DNA of 64,000 nucleotides from Gavia stellata (taxonomy: Eukaryota; Chordata; Aves; Gaviiformes; Gaviidae), in assembly GCF_030936135.1 (NCBI RefSeq), contig NC_082608.1, forward strand, positions 7,721,035-7,785,034. The letters are read 5' to 3'. Below are positions 26,000 through 39,889 of this stretch, piece by piece. The notes beneath the pieces were generated by a model. The model was given only the letters and a program-made list of their open reading frames with translations, was not told the origin of the DNA and did not search any database. How positions within the stretch are numbered: the stretch's first letter is position 1; each line of letters begins with the position of its first letter. The position numbers and the translations under genes were made by a program.

Positions 26000-28900
26000 G
26001 TCCTGGTTTGCTGCTTAAATGGTATAAAATGCATGCAACAGTCCATATAATAATTAATGATAGGAAGTTATATAAAAATTGCTTAATTAAAATTTCACTT
26101 TCTTGCATTGATTCTGTATAAATGAATCAAAATCCTTTTTAAAGTTTTTATCTGTATTTGTTTTAGAACTTATTATAAATTTACAAATTTCACATCTTTT
26201 CTTGTATCAAACACAATAGTAAAAAGGCAGTTTCTCCTGGAGGGAAAGTAACTGTGCTGTTCTCCAGTTATGTAAAAAATATTCCGAAGTTAAGAAAAAT
26301 CTGTACTAATCCTTTTATTTCAGGTGTAGGTGTTTGTGAAAGTCTTTGTATGGAACTGGGAATCTTATCTCAGTTTTGGCTTTAGATCATGAATGACTGA
26401 TAATGTTTTGACAGTGGGAAGGAGAAATTACAACTTTTTACTTATATTTCAAATGAAGTTCATATACTGGTGCTAAAGCAAAACTCACCTCTGCAGCTAC
26501 GGGAGGGCTATATCAATACTGAACTGAAGGCTTTAAAAATCTCACTCTGTTATATTACACAGAGTTAACAGCTATATCTTTCTATCTCTTTGTAAGCGTG
26601 CGAAGTCAATGAAAACACAAGCTTGATAAAGCTAGCTATCGCTTCTCTGTAGTGCATCATAACATGCCTGTGGAGGATGCCCTGGCTCTCATAGTTAAGC
26701 TTTTGGGAATATATTTGCTGAGCATGAGCAACAGGAGTGTACCAGCGTTTCACACAAGGCAGCTGATCTGGTAGATGACTGCCTAGTGCAGGAGCTGTGA
26801 TATGTACAGTCTGCCTCTGGGCATTAGACATACTTCTGTTAAGCGCAGGGAAATATTTGGGTTGTATAGAGTTGAAGTCACTCAATGACTATGCAAAGAC
26901 CAGAGAAATATGATTTAAGGTATTAAAATTTTTCCCCATTGAAATAGAACTTCAACAATCTTTTAAATCTGATACAAATAAGCTCAGGTACGTTCCACAT
27001 AAATAATCTGTACATAAATGATAAGCACTAGAGATCAAAAGTTCATGTGTAAAATGCTAGTGTGTGTATTAATGGGCATGTGCATCCTGAAGTAGGGTGC
27101 ATATATTCCTCACAGAACTGGACATGTTATAGGGACAGATACACAAGTCCCCTAATGGGCAATTGCTCTCTCACAGGTTATGGTTGCAAAGTGAGTATTT
27201 GATCATCTGCTAATGCTGTTGAGTATTTATGTTTTAATAACACTGTACACATAAATGCATTTAAGTTAGTGATATCCATCAGTCCATTAAGCAGAAGGCA
27301 ACTCTTGGTTCAACAGAATCCAGTAATATAATGGTTTATAAACTTATTTTAATTAAAAAGTTTAAAATCCAGCAGAACATCTCTAAAAGAAGAAACAACC
27401 TGGCCACATATGTAAATTACAGACTTGGAATATCTGTGCCATTTTGAGCCTTAGAAACTACTCTAAAAAAAATTCTTGGATCCCCTTGCAATAAGGGGAT
27501 AGAGAGATTCTTGCAGGCTTCTGCTTGTGCTCTTAATGTCTTTTGAATAATTGCTTACCACTTTTGTTCATTTAAATTAAGCCTTGTTGAACAAGCTGAT
27601 CCTTCAACTGAAGACAGAATGTGTCATGAGGATGCAAGGACATGTACAAGCATTGCCACCCACACCTTAAGTAAACCACCTCTGCTGCTGCCAAACAGCA
27701 TTGCTCTCTTAGGCCAGTCACCCCTTCCTCAGGTTAAACCTTCATTTGAGTGATAGACTGTCAGGGGCTCTTCCAATACTACTTCAGTTTTGTATTTCAA
27801 AGTAATTTATTCTGTTTTTGTGACTGACTTGATCGCTTGCCACAGTACGTTTACTCATAAAAGTAGAACAAAACGTAGTAGATATTACATGAACTGCAAT
27901 CAAGTAGATGGGTGGGATGTGGAAAAATCTGAACTTGCAAATATTTGGCAGTGATCAAATAATAGTTGAAAGACTGGAACTCAGCCATGCTATTTTCAGA
28001 GCAAACTGAAAGAATAGGAGAGTAGGGGAGTATACTATTCTTTATCTAAAAATGAATTCGTTCTACCATTATAAAAGCATAAGAATATAAAGCTTGTCTT
28101 TCATGTCCTTAGTCTGAAATCGGATTCAACTACTGTCCTTGCATCTGTGTGAAGTTGGTATGGGTTGAGGTGAACACCTGGCTATTTTAGAAGGGCTTTT
28201 TTTCTCCCCTGTTGTGAACTTCTCCCATTCTACAAAGCTTTTTTTTTTAGTTACCAAGTTGGTTGCAATTCTTTTGAGTTACTGAAGCTCATTGAAAACT
28301 AAAAGGGCAGCAGAAACGGTGAGGGCGGTTCAGGTTTTAAACATGAATATTCTTGGATGCATAGGATTAGAGTATGGTGCTTTGTTGTTAATGAAACACT
28401 ACTTTAATGATTGAAATAAATAGGGAAGTCAGCAAAATTATGGTGACATCTGCTTAATTGGATTATTTTCTTTTATGAAATGGTAGTGTAAAAAGAAACC
28501 ACATGTACACTCTTGACAGCTATCAATGTTAGCACTGAGTCTGATTCCTTGGAATGAATACTAGGCACAAACTGTATCAAAGCTAATGCCCTACATTATG
28601 GTCATGGATTAAATTCTTGCTTAGAGTCAGCCTCAGATGACAGCTAATATTTGTCATGAAAAAATCACTCAGAAATAAAATCTGGCTTCAACTTTCCATA
28701 CCAATTGTACCAAATGTCAGTTTGTGTTTTAACTTGCATGTGCAGGTTAACATTAGTATCGGGGGAGTTTTACTTTGTAGTGTGCTCATGCCAAGATTAG
28801 TAACACTGCAGGTCAGTGTGCTCTGTTGTTAAACATGTACAGGAAGGTTATACTTGTAGCTCAGCGGTTGTACATCTTTTAAAGTAAGGCACTATGAATT

Positions 28901-31900
28901 ATAAAGGCTAAGGCATTTGTAGCTGTTGGTGTGTGGTGTCACTGCTTTTTCTGCAGTGCTCATTTCTGTATGTTTCTGTACCTGTTTTCAGACAGGTAAC
29001 TGGCATTTCTTAAGCCAGGTGTTTTTAGACCCTCACAGTTAAGAGTGTCCTGTGCAAACAAAAGCAGATTTTACTGTTTGTTTTTAAAACAGTTGGCAAT
29101 AAAAACCAAAAACTGTTTCCAAACAGGACTGTCAGATCTAAAGGATAATCTTCCACATCTTCTTTTAGCACCTGCTAAATGATTTGGACTTCTGGGATAT
29201 TCTTGACATCAACCTGTGAAATGGCCACTGCTTGGAGGGACACCTGGCCTTTTGCCAATGCCAGGTGAGTGACAAAGCTCTGTAGCTGCTTGGTTTAATA
29301 ACTGTAAATCACTTCTAGTTAAAACCTTCACAATGCTGACAACCATACATCTCTTCTAGCTGGAGACCTTTATTTCATTTAAATAATGAAAACAATGGCC
29401 ATCTTCAAGCCAGTCTCAGCCTGCAGGGTACTGTTTCTATACTGAAATAATTAGATACTGCTTTCTAACGCATACAAGTCTAGTGGGTTTCTTTGGCTTT
29501 TTCATAACCACAGTACTTACCACATAGATGCCTGTGTGGTTATTACTGTTGTCATCCAAGCAAAATGAAATGTTATTCACAGTAGAAATACAATAAAGTA
29601 ATTTATAGTTATTTAGAATAGGTAGAAAGAATTATTAGATATTGCTGTAGATGTAACAAAAACAATAATGCATACTTCCAGATTTAAATATTTTTTATTG
29701 GGAGAGAGAAAGAAGGCCTGATTTCTAAGACAGCTAGAAAAACAAATGAAAGCTAAACTGGAAATAAATTATTTTCTTACATCACCATTTGAGTTTAAAG
29801 TTCTCATTTGAAACTCTTCCAGAGTGGAAAAAATAACTTTCTGGATCCCCATAGTTCACTGAATAGATTTGACAAGGTAGATCATGGTTAGTTTAAATGA
29901 AGTACTTAATGACTCTTAAGCAGTCATGTTCCCTGCTTGCAGGGTTGCAGACCTTCAGAGGCGAATACCTTCTGGCCTGTAGGAGAGCTATCTAGCTTTT
30001 CTGTAGGGCTTTGACTTTAATTTTGTAGGCATGTAGTGGCGGGGGGGTGGTGGAATGAGATGCTGAAAACAATTTTCCCACTAATTTAAAAGGGGATTAG
30101 AACCATGGTGACTGATACCTCTTGCAGGCAATGGTTTCTGGTAATCTAGCTCCAGTGCCTGTCAGAGCTGCTCTCTGTACTTGCGAGCTTCTTGGTGTTG
30201 GTCAATAATTTGGCTGTTGCCTTAGAACAGAGGTTTTGGAGCAGCCATGGTCACAAGGGGAGGGAGAGGAGGGAAGGGGCTTAGAGTTAGCTTGAGCTTG
30301 TACTCAGTAGAAAGCCAGTGCTTGGAGAGGAGCAGGCAGTGACATTTCACATTGATTTGATTTGCAAGGTAAGCTGATTGTTGCTTTGAGTATATTTTTC
30401 AGCCTTTATAAGGAGTGAAGGTTTTCCTCAGTAGGAGTTACAGTAATAACCAAGCATGATGGTTAAATAGTGAGTAATTGGCACCCCTGTATTTTATAGA
30501 CATATAAAATATCTTATATAAAAATATATGCTGCTTTAGTTGTGAAATGAAAGTGGATGTTTACTGCTTATCAGGCATGCAGTGCTATGGGGTTATCTGA
30601 GAGTGTGCAGTAGCTGTGATCTGACATAATCTGAAAGGTGTTATCAAACTGTAAAAGACTATTAGAGGAATCGCGTGTTTTTTCAAAGCTCTTCCTCTTG
30701 GTGTGGGTTGATTCTTTCAAGGTTATAAAGAGGAGAATTTTTCTGTGTTCATTGCAGATAGAATAATAAGTAATTGGTTTAATTTGTAATAAAGATTTAG
30801 GTTAGATGCGAGGAAGAATTGTGTGGCCAATTCATATTGGAACATATTGCCTGGACAGGAACAAGAATTGGTGAGACGTGCACCCGTCAGTGGTAAAAGG
30901 GGTATACATGATTCTGCATCAGACATTAGGACAGGACATACCTTTTCATTTTAATGATGCTCTGCAGCACAGTATCAGCTGGAGGAGTATGTTAGGTTTG
31001 CAGTAGGACCTTGCCTGAAACCTGATTCAGGTATGCAGGATACTTAAAAGGAGTGGGATATTGGACTATATTTTGCATTGAACTGAGAAGTTAGATGTTA
31101 GATTACCTACTTGAGGACATGGAACAATCAAAAGTTTATAGCAAATCATTAGGTTTGATAATACAGTGAAATGAAACATTGAGATGGCAATTAGCCTTTC
31201 ACTGATGGAAGGATGGAATTGATTTTTAGATATAAGATGTGGAGAGGGTGGCCAGATACAGAAACTACAACTGTCTTACAGTATTTGTTGTGTTTTGTCA
31301 CAGCTATTCAAGTTAAACCAGTACAGCACCAATGGAGCTTACCTAAGAAGACACTGCTGACACCATTGGCAATAGTGAAAGTCCTGTAACCACATATGCA
31401 TCACACCTTCTGTCACATTCCAGCTTGTGAGAACTTCTGAAAAAAAATTAAGGAGGCTTTTCTATTTAAACAAATTTTCATGAATGTCAGTGTTGTACCT
31501 CTAATTTTAAATTAGAAGCTGCTAAACAGTCACAAAATAAAGTTACCTGTTCTACACAGTTGTCACCAATTTGACTTTGTGGTTGAACTTCATCTGACTA
31601 TTCAAGTTAGAATGGGCAGGTCCAGTCAGACCTGGCTTTCACTGCATGTTGGATGGGATGGATGGAATTTCTCTAAATTCATGGAAAGTCCATCACTTGT
31701 TTTTACATTTTATCTTACAGTGAAGGTGAAAGAACTGACCTTATCCTCAACCAGAATTGTTGGTATTTCTTGCTCACCTAATAACTGACAGCTTTGAAAC
31801 AGTTTTTTATTGATCTTTTGAATATTGAATTTGCTTGGGATTGTTTTTTTGTATTTTCAACTGTTTTCACTTCCATTAAAACTTGAAGTTATAACAGTGG

Positions 31901-34100
31901 AAAAATTAAGGAAAATATTGAAATAATTGTAGTTAGAAAAGCAGACAAGTAAATTAACATGAAGAACCACCTTAATCTGTAGTTATATACAAGCCAATCA
32001 AATCCAGATTTAAAAAATATTTTTAACAGCAATTCTACTGAAATATCAAGTATACTTGATTTAATACATACCAAATAAATGGTAGATGCTCTGTAACAAT
32101 ACTTGATATCAAGGTTAAATTATTGGTTATAGATTGAACATAAAGAAACAATGCTGGAAACACTGATCTTGAAACTTTATGTAGATTTTTCCACCTTATG
32201 AAAGAGGCAATTACTTTCATAGAGAAAATAGTAGATGTATTCAAAGCACACTAAGTTACTGAAAGTAACTTTTGTAATGCATTAAATAATCGTAGGTATT
32301 ACTTGCAACCATAATAGGCACAGTACTTTTTGAGAAAGGAGTCACATTTTTAAATGACTGCAATGTCTTTAAAAATGGGAAGTAGTTTTTATTTTGTATA
32401 TTTCTGGTGTGTATGACAGTTGCTTTTCATAATTGTAGGGGAAAATTTCTGCTGGTAGTGAATAGCAAAGAACTAATACGTGTGCTTATCTGTATATCAG
32501 AGTAATTAAATTTTTTTGGTTTTGCAAGACAGGTTGTCTACTGCTTTCACTGTGGATTGTGTAGTGGAGCACTTTGCTGTCTAGAAGGTTACACAGTCAC
32601 TTCAGTATTACGTTTTTCTGATAGTGCTTGCTTGATTTGCTCTATCATAACTCATGTCAGGTGAGTTTTCATTATTGAATTTGTTCATTGTATGAATTAA
32701 ATCAATTAATTAAATTTTGACAAGAAACAATACCAACTATAGATCTTAATTGAGCAAAACTTCCCTGCAGTGCAAACTGTGGAAAATAGTCCTGTGCTTG
32801 AGAACTAAGTAGTGTCTTTCTGCAAGACCTGCCAACTTATTTTTATCTTGCAGCTTTTTTCATTCACTTAATGCATTAGCTAGAACCATTAGGAGCTAGC
32901 TGTCAGCCCAAGAGTGAGTAATAATATAACTTACTGTTTTTCAAGACTCCCTCTACTATCTCTTTTTAAAAATGCGAGTATGAATTCTGTGGTCATAGTC
33001 TAATGGTAGTGCCCTCTTTGTATAGCTAACTAGTCCTCAAAATGATTGCAGCCCACCTAATTCCTACCTATGCATTTATTTGGCTATTGATACTACAATG
33101 TCTGAGGGCTGCATGCACTTACAAATTACGCTGCCAGTGTCCATGTGAGATAGGAGATTGCACAAGCTTTCCCAGGGGAACCTGGAAGCTTGTTTCAGAG
33201 CCCGGAATTGAACTAATTCTCTTGAGCCCTACAGTAGGTCCTTAATCACAAAATCATTCCCCACTTCCCCCAAAGAGATTAAATGTAATAACTTGTATTA
33301 TGAGGGGTTTTTCTTTAACACTTGAGGCTGAGGTTTTAAGGTGAACTTTGCTAAAGAGTTACCTGTCATGGTGTAAAATCTCTTTTCAAAGGCACGGAGT
33401 GGGAAGTTGCAGTGCTGCTCCAGCACACCCAGGGATTGATGAGGTCTTGCTGGCCCCACAGCGGGCTCCAGCCACGAGTGGAGAGCTGGCACCTTGCGTA
33501 CATAAACACTAATCCCTCCGTGTTGGGGACAAAGTGCTAAAACTAAGTACCCTAAGGGAATAAAGAGTGAAGAGGTATGTACCTGCACTGTGAAGAACAG
33601 AATTGGGGTGTGTAAAAAAAGTGAAAAGGGGTGTTATGTTGCCGTTCTAGGAGTCAGCCTGAGCGTCTGGCTTCACATGTGAAAAGGAAATTCAGGGAGC
33701 TAACCAAGGCAAAACCAGTTTACAGATGCATTTGGATACAAGTGGGGCATTTCTGTGGGTTTGCTTTTCAAGATAATTAGGTTTAAGTTAGTAGCCTTAC
33801 TGATGTGAAATCAGAGCAAAATAAAACCCAAAACTTCTCAACTCAGCATGCCTGTGCGCAAAGGAGTTCATGTTTGAAACTTCACTCAGCTAAATACAGC
33901 AAAAAAACCCCAACACAACTACAGAAACAACCCAAACCCCCTGAAACACAAAACCCCAAGCCTTGTAGAACAATGTCAACTAGATGAATTGTGAACTTTG
34001 AATTTGTTTTTCTGAGAACTTCTGAGCAGCTTAGAGTAGTTTAGATGCTTCTTTCATTGACCTGCTATTAGCAGACTCTCAGAAGTGGTCTTAAGTTTTA
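26000..34100. other. Intergenic DNA without a recognised coding gene
   Basis: This is AT-rich sequence. Apart from the exon-like segment at 29.2 kb and two modest open frames listed under findings (26565-26885 minus, 27546-27753 plus), I see no gene, no full-length repeat and no RNA gene. A CA/A-rich low-complexity stretch lies at about 33900-33962. Confidence 0.5.
29169..29264 (+). other. Exon-like segment (96 nt)
   Basis: A strong acceptor (TCTTCTTTTAG) and a strong donor (GCCAG/GTGAGTG) bracket 96 nt. No long frame crosses it; the best frame stops after 16 codons. It may be an exon of a non-coding RNA or of the divergent transcript. No homology recognised. Confidence 0.3.
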
Positions 34101-34132
34101 CAGACAAATAAAAATGCTTGTTTCTCCTTCAG

Positions 34133-34225
34133 TGAGGTGTTTGAGGTATGCTCAATTTTCAGTTCGTTAAGAAGGCCAATGGACCTGGTGAGCATGCAAG
34201 AACAGTGATGTGCAGCACCATACAG
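34133..34225 (+). other. Exon-like segment next to a CpG island (93 nt)
   Basis: Acceptor TTTCTCCTTCAG and donor ATACAG/GTGAGTAAAG are both strong. One frame stays open for 27 codons but shows no known family. It lies 140 bp upstream of a small CpG island. Confidence 0.3.
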
Positions 34226-34359
34226 GTGAGTAAAGGGGGAAAAAAGGCAAACTGAACCTTGAACAGGTAAACACCGAAGTCCTGCTGCATTTTAAAACAG
34301 CTGATAGCACTTCCCTTAGGGAAGAAGCAGCCTGGTCATGGAGGTGTGGTGTGGGGAGC

Positions 34360-34560
34360 CGGTCGGTCCGTCAGGGAATGAAGCGCTGTCCCGGAGCCGG
34401 CTGCCGCGCGGGCCCAGCGGAGTCCCCGGGCGGGGCCGGGGCCGGGGCCGCCTCTGCCCCCGCCACACCGCGCAGCCGCGGGCAGGTGTCTCCTCAGGCG
34501 CCCGGGTAGGAGCCCTCCAGCGCAGAGGCCGCTGTTGAGGAAAGTGAAGGAGAGCGATCG
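34360..34560. promoter_or_regulatory. Small CpG island, orphan
   Basis: About 200 bp of GC-rich sequence includes repeated GGGGCCG units in otherwise AT-rich DNA. It has no known gene on either side and may be a non-coding RNA promoter or enhancer-associated island. Confidence 0.5.
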
Positions 34561-35382
34561 AATTCCCACTTAGCTGCTTTTGCTGTGCATGTTTTAGTTG
34601 CCTGTGAGTTTCTGGAGGTGTCTGTTCCCCTCAGAGCTACTGGCTGTGCACGAACGTAGGGCTGTGTGCGACGGCTGGCTTGCTGAGGCCTGGGGTGGAG
34701 AAGACAAACTTTACCAGTTGTCTGTCTCCTGGTCTTCAAAACTTCGTATTACACCTGAGGATGGGAATAAATACGAAGCGTGGCTGGCGTCAGAGGCCGG
34801 CGGGAGGTGTGTTGTGGACACCAAATCATTCTCAACGCATCCTTTGATCATTCTGCTGTGTATTTTCTGAACTGCTTCGTTGTGCAGTCGTCACTCCCAG
34901 CCTACATCATGTTTCACAAAGAAGAAAATGTATCAGATGAGATTTTAACCAGAATCCTGCTTCAGTGATCAAGTAGAAAAAGGGAAGATAACTTTCATCT
35001 GTAGTTAGGGCTGACATACAGCCCAGAGTGCTTGAATTATTGAATGCTTTTCATATCGCCAGTACTACAGTTGATTTAGATGTCCTCAGGGCTCATGTGG
35101 TGATATATTTTAAAGGCACTGCATTTTTCATCTAGCGCTCTTACATCTTTAGCTGGATTTACTTTTCTGACAGAAAACTTGGATTTCAAGTGGTTTTTTG
35201 GACAAAAAACAGTGCTACTCTGACCTGCTTTTGAACTTAGATGTTGTATCTGGAGTACATGAAAACATTGCTGAGCTGTAGTCGTTCTGCAGAGGTCTGG
35301 CCAAGTTTGAGTAACCAAGGCAAGAGAAAGTGACTTCCTCACTTAAAATGTGTATCTGGGGGCATATAACTTCTTTTTGCAG

Positions 35383-35938
35383 TGTACCAACATTATGGCT
35401 GCATTTCAGGCTGATACTTTGCCTCATGCCATGCACCTGAGGCGAAAGAGGCGGGAAAGGGAGTGGGAGGCTGCCCAGCTCCCTGGCTGGGGGCTGCGCT
35501 GTGCCTTGCTGGTCAGAGCTGCTGAGGGGGGGAAACAGCTCTCGCTGCCAGCCCTTCACCAGGAGCCTGCGAACTGAACACAAATCATGGAGGGCAGAGG
35601 CGTCTGAAGCCGCTCTCCTGCCTGAGCGGATCAAAGTGCCGCAGGAGCAGCAAGAGCCCGGTAGCTGCTGCAGCCCAGCCGAGGGGGAGGAAAGCCTGCC
35701 CTTGCTTTGCCTTTTATTTCCATGGGCAAAAGGAGCGTGGTGTGCTCTCTACCCACTGCAAACCAGGGAGGAAAGTGCACTGCTCCCTTTGCCAGTGTTT
35801 TCTTTTACCCTGTTGCTTCACCAGCTGGCAGCTAGTGATGGGCAGGTGAGCCTCGTGCCAGGGGCGGGCAGCTCACCTGCTCCAGCTGGCAGGGCTGCCT
35901 GCTGCTGGCCACGCTTCGGGAGGAGGGCCCTGCTGCAG
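35383..35938 (+). other. Exon-like segment (556 nt)
   Basis: Acceptor CTTCTTTTTGCAG and donor CTGCAG/GTAAGAG bracket a GC-rich 556-nt segment about 1 kb after the small CpG island. Frames inside are interrupted. It is a candidate exon of a plus-strand non-coding RNA starting at that island. Confidence 0.3.
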
Positions 35939-38012
35939 GTAAGAGCTTCTTCGTGATACGTTTGCCTAGAGTAATCTATAAATGCAAAAGCAGGCTTAGA
36001 ATAACACAGTTTTGCTGTGCATATTGTTAAAAGGTTGTGTGGAATAGCCGGGTGCAGTGGGCTTAGCTGTTTCCATGCCTTGTGGTGCCCAGGTGTGGTA
36101 CGAATCCTGGGTGGGCTGTGGGGAAACGTGTCCCCCTCAAGCACTCACATGAGCCGTGGGATTGAGAAAGAAAAGTTACTGGTTTATGAAGGTGATTTCG
36201 AGTGTTCTCCAAATGCAGAGTGTGAGTAGGGAGGCTGGGGGTTATGTACCTGACATGGTACTGTGGCAGTAAACTTTGGTCTTTGTGACAGATGTGTTGA
36301 AAAATACAAATATTGGTTGGCTTGTTAATTGCTGAGTGATGAGTGCTGTTTCTTTGGTGTCTGAGTGCATGATGGTGAAAGCTTGATGATTAACTATTTT
36401 CATGGTTTTAGATACAGTTCTTGTAAGCATTTCCTAATTCTGTATTCTTTCTCAAACTGTTTTTTCGTAGTTACCTCTGACACTTAGGGTTGGGCATACA
36501 CAAATACTTTGATAGAGTTTTAGTTTGCTTTTTTGTTTTAATGAGTTTTGCTGGAGATGAGAGTGCTGCGTGGGTACCAGGCAAGAAGATACTTCCTCTT
36601 GTGATAAGTTATTTACATGGTGCTTGGTTTTCCTTGGTCTGTGAGCTGAATAAATGGTGTCAGCCTAAAGCCCTTAACCTTTCTTTTGTGCTCATTTGTG
36701 TGTTGTAAACTTTCTGATGATGTTTGTAAAAGTACATATTTTATTGGGTATTTTCCTCTTTGGTACTTCTTCCTCATCATCCTTTTATAGTGTTTAATGG
36801 GGTGTAACACTGCTGGGGATGTAAGTGGAACGTGTAGAGGGAAGAAAATTTCCATTCTCAGGTCTGTTATGAATGAAATTATGTACAGTGGTTGCTTGAC
36901 AGTACTTAAGCTGCTTTGATGTCTTAGCAGCTTCTTAATATCCCTTCAGTGAGAACTAATCGTTCAGAAATGCTCACTGCCAAATTCTGGCATCCTCTGT
37001 AATTATAATTCCTGATTTCCTGGGTAACTCTTAGACCCAAGTGTCAGTAACTGAGAACTGTTGAGTTCTGATTGATTTAAGGTAGGTAGCCTGTGCTCAG
37101 TGCTGGTTTTATGTATTGGGGCTACATTAACAACGCTAAAGCTGCAATATCAAATATTTAGAAGATGCTGAACTGAGGCTCCAGTTCAATCCCATCACCG
37201 ATGTATATGATGATTATGCTGTATTCCTTAGTTATGGTTGTCTTCTGTTTTGTTTGATTACTGTTCGCTTATTTGTGCAGGATGTTTGTCTCAATATATC
37301 TGGGGTGGTTTAAAATCAAAGCTGCCTTATATAACAGAGGCAGAGGGTGTTGCAGAAATTGGAACGCTCCTCATAGATAAAAGTCAGCAACAGACTCTAA
37401 TCCTCGAAGGCTGTGTTAAGCCTGAGAGTTGAGAGATCACAAAAATCACAATGCTCTTCCTGGAGTTTCTTCCCTGTCACAGCTTTTCCGTCTAACTTTA
37501 GGCAAACCGTGTAAAAAGTGTCTGTAACTGGGTCCTGTTTGTGTAAGGATTTCCTTATTTTGAGTACTCAGTTTGGTATGCTGGCAATGGGTACCCCAAA
37601 TCCTCTGACTCTTTTGAGCTCAGTGACAAGGGACAAATGTCAGAGAGAAGTCGAAGGAAACAGGAGGCTGCATGCAGTGTGTGCTAAGTGCTGGGTGGTA
37701 ACTAAAGGCACTCCCTTAGTTATACTCCCTATAATAAAAAAAAACAACGAAACAAACTGATGGTAAATAAAATGATGCATTGCTCCTTATCAAATAGTCA
37801 CTCAATTGGAGAAGCGGTGTGTCTTTATTTACATATGCAATCTTGTAATCGGAGAGTGTGCCGTACTACACATGGGTGTTGGAGAGACCTCGTGGTGGGC
37901 CATACACCTTCAACTCGGACATGTCCTAACGCCTAAACACTTTGTTCTGCATCTGTAAAGCTTTGTGAGGCTTCCTAGGGTATGAAAAGCAAACAGAAGC
38001 ATCATTGTATGG

Positions 38013-38053
38013 CTTTATTTAGTAGCAGTATTGCTTTACTTTATTTAGTAGCA
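38013..38053. repeat. Direct repeat of 15 bp, 26-bp period
   Basis: CTTTATTTAGTAGCA occurs at 38013-38027 and 38039-38053. It is probably a local duplication. Confidence 0.9.
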
Positions 38054-39889
38054 ATTTCCTATGCAGTTCAGTGCAAACCAGCTGTGGAACAGTTTAGTAA
38101 CGTCTGCTTGGGTCTTCTCTCTGTCTTTTGGAGGGAAGAGTGCTAGATTGTGTAATTTGTGTAAACTAATTAGATGCGTTGAAGCAAGACACATAATGCA
38201 AATGGTATGAATGGAAGTAGAAACTCTCGTTGGAAATGTATCTGCTGCCTCTTGTGAGCTATGCTGAAACTGCAACAGCAGATAACTTGTTCCTCATGGA
38301 AGCTATGAGGTTTCAATGCTCTTCATCTTTTGCTGTAAGCATTTAGGCTCTTGTGTTAAATCTTACTGAAATCTCTGCTACTGACAACTGTGTGGAAAGG
38401 TCGGATGCAGAGACAGGCTGTGGGCAGGGTGAGTTGGTTTGTCAAGCCAAGCGCAGCCCGTGTACTGTAAATTGAGCACTTCTAAGCGATAGAAATGCTT
38501 TTTCTGGCAAAACTTTCAAACAGTGAAGCAGCAAGGTAGTAAATAACAAAGAAGTTGTTTCTGCCTGACTCAGTTGGCTAAGTGGACTCAATCAGCAAAC
38601 ACAGCCACAGCTGGCTCTTGCTGCACATCTGGGTACAAAGAAGGCAAGTCGTGTTTCAGATGGGAGACAGTGCTTTGGAGCTGCAGCTGGAAGACCTAGT
38701 GCTGTGCTGCAGTGAAAGAAATAAATACAATCCTTGCACGGCTTATTTTTCTTCTGGTTCCATTAGCAGAAGGGAGAACACATGGTGCTGGTTCTGGTGA
38801 AAAAAATACTAGAATTGCCTGTTTTGAGTCCATATTTTAGGGAGGATTTTGAGATCTATTGGGAGCCTATTCGAGACCACAGAAATGAGCCGTGGCTGTG
38901 AAAACAAGCCTCATGCTGTTAAGTTTTAAGAGATTGATTTTTCTCACAAAAAGATGATTGGATGTAATATGAGTGTCCGGGTACCTCGGCAGAAGAAAGA
39001 CATCTAATAACTGGGAAGCTTCTTACCCTTGCTGACAAGGATGTAATGTGCCCCAAGTTCCAGGGGTTTACCCATTGAATCAACAGCTTTTTTTTTCTTT
39101 TTACTTCCATCCTTGTAGGGACTTGCTGAAACCACTGTTGATATGTTGTTTTCTCTGATGCTTTTTCTACAGTTTAGAGCTCCAAGGGGTTAATTAGAAA
39201 AGTCATCTGGATGAATGGACAGAGCAGATAATATAACAATTGTGGGCTTACATCGCTGGCAATAGCCGAGGTGGTGTTATTAATTACTCCTGCCATTGGT
39301 TAGCAATCACAGCTAGTGCCTTTGCCTGCAGCTCCTGCCTTTTCTAGCGGGGTTATTGCACCTCTCCTGAGCCTGCTGCGTGGCTCCTTCAGGGCCTTTT
39401 GTTTTCTCCAGTGCTGAGCCTTTCCTTCAAAGTGATGCCGTGAGCCCTAAAGCAGTGACGTAAGGGGTGAGGGGAGGGAAAACCAGCCCTTTCTACACTA
39501 AACTCTGCCCTGTGACTTTTAAGTTGTTCACCCACAAATGTACCTCTCTTGCAGCCTGCTTCCTCTGGCTGACCTGCTTGCAGGGGCCCCGGTACCAGTG
39601 TTCCGGCTTTGTGGGAAGGGGCTGCGAGGGTTGGGAAAGCTGTGGCTTTAAAGTGCATGGGAGATGTGAGTGGGCTTTAGGGCAAATGGGAAGCTTGAGG
39701 GTTATTTTAGAAGGTTTTGGTGGGTATTGCCTGGCTGGAGCAGCACCCGTGTGGGCTCAGCTTTACTTCAGGGGTTTGAGAAAGCCCTGAGGTGCTGAGC
39801 TGCCTCGGCTGTTGCTGGTGGAGACAGACCTGCAGGAAACCTGGAGAGCACCCGTGTCCTCAGGGCTGCCCGTGGGTGTACTGGCTCTC

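Noticed and set aside
28855-28870. TGTAGCTCAGCGGTTG, similar to a tRNA A box
   Set aside because: There is no B box at the right distance and no cloverleaf can be drawn.
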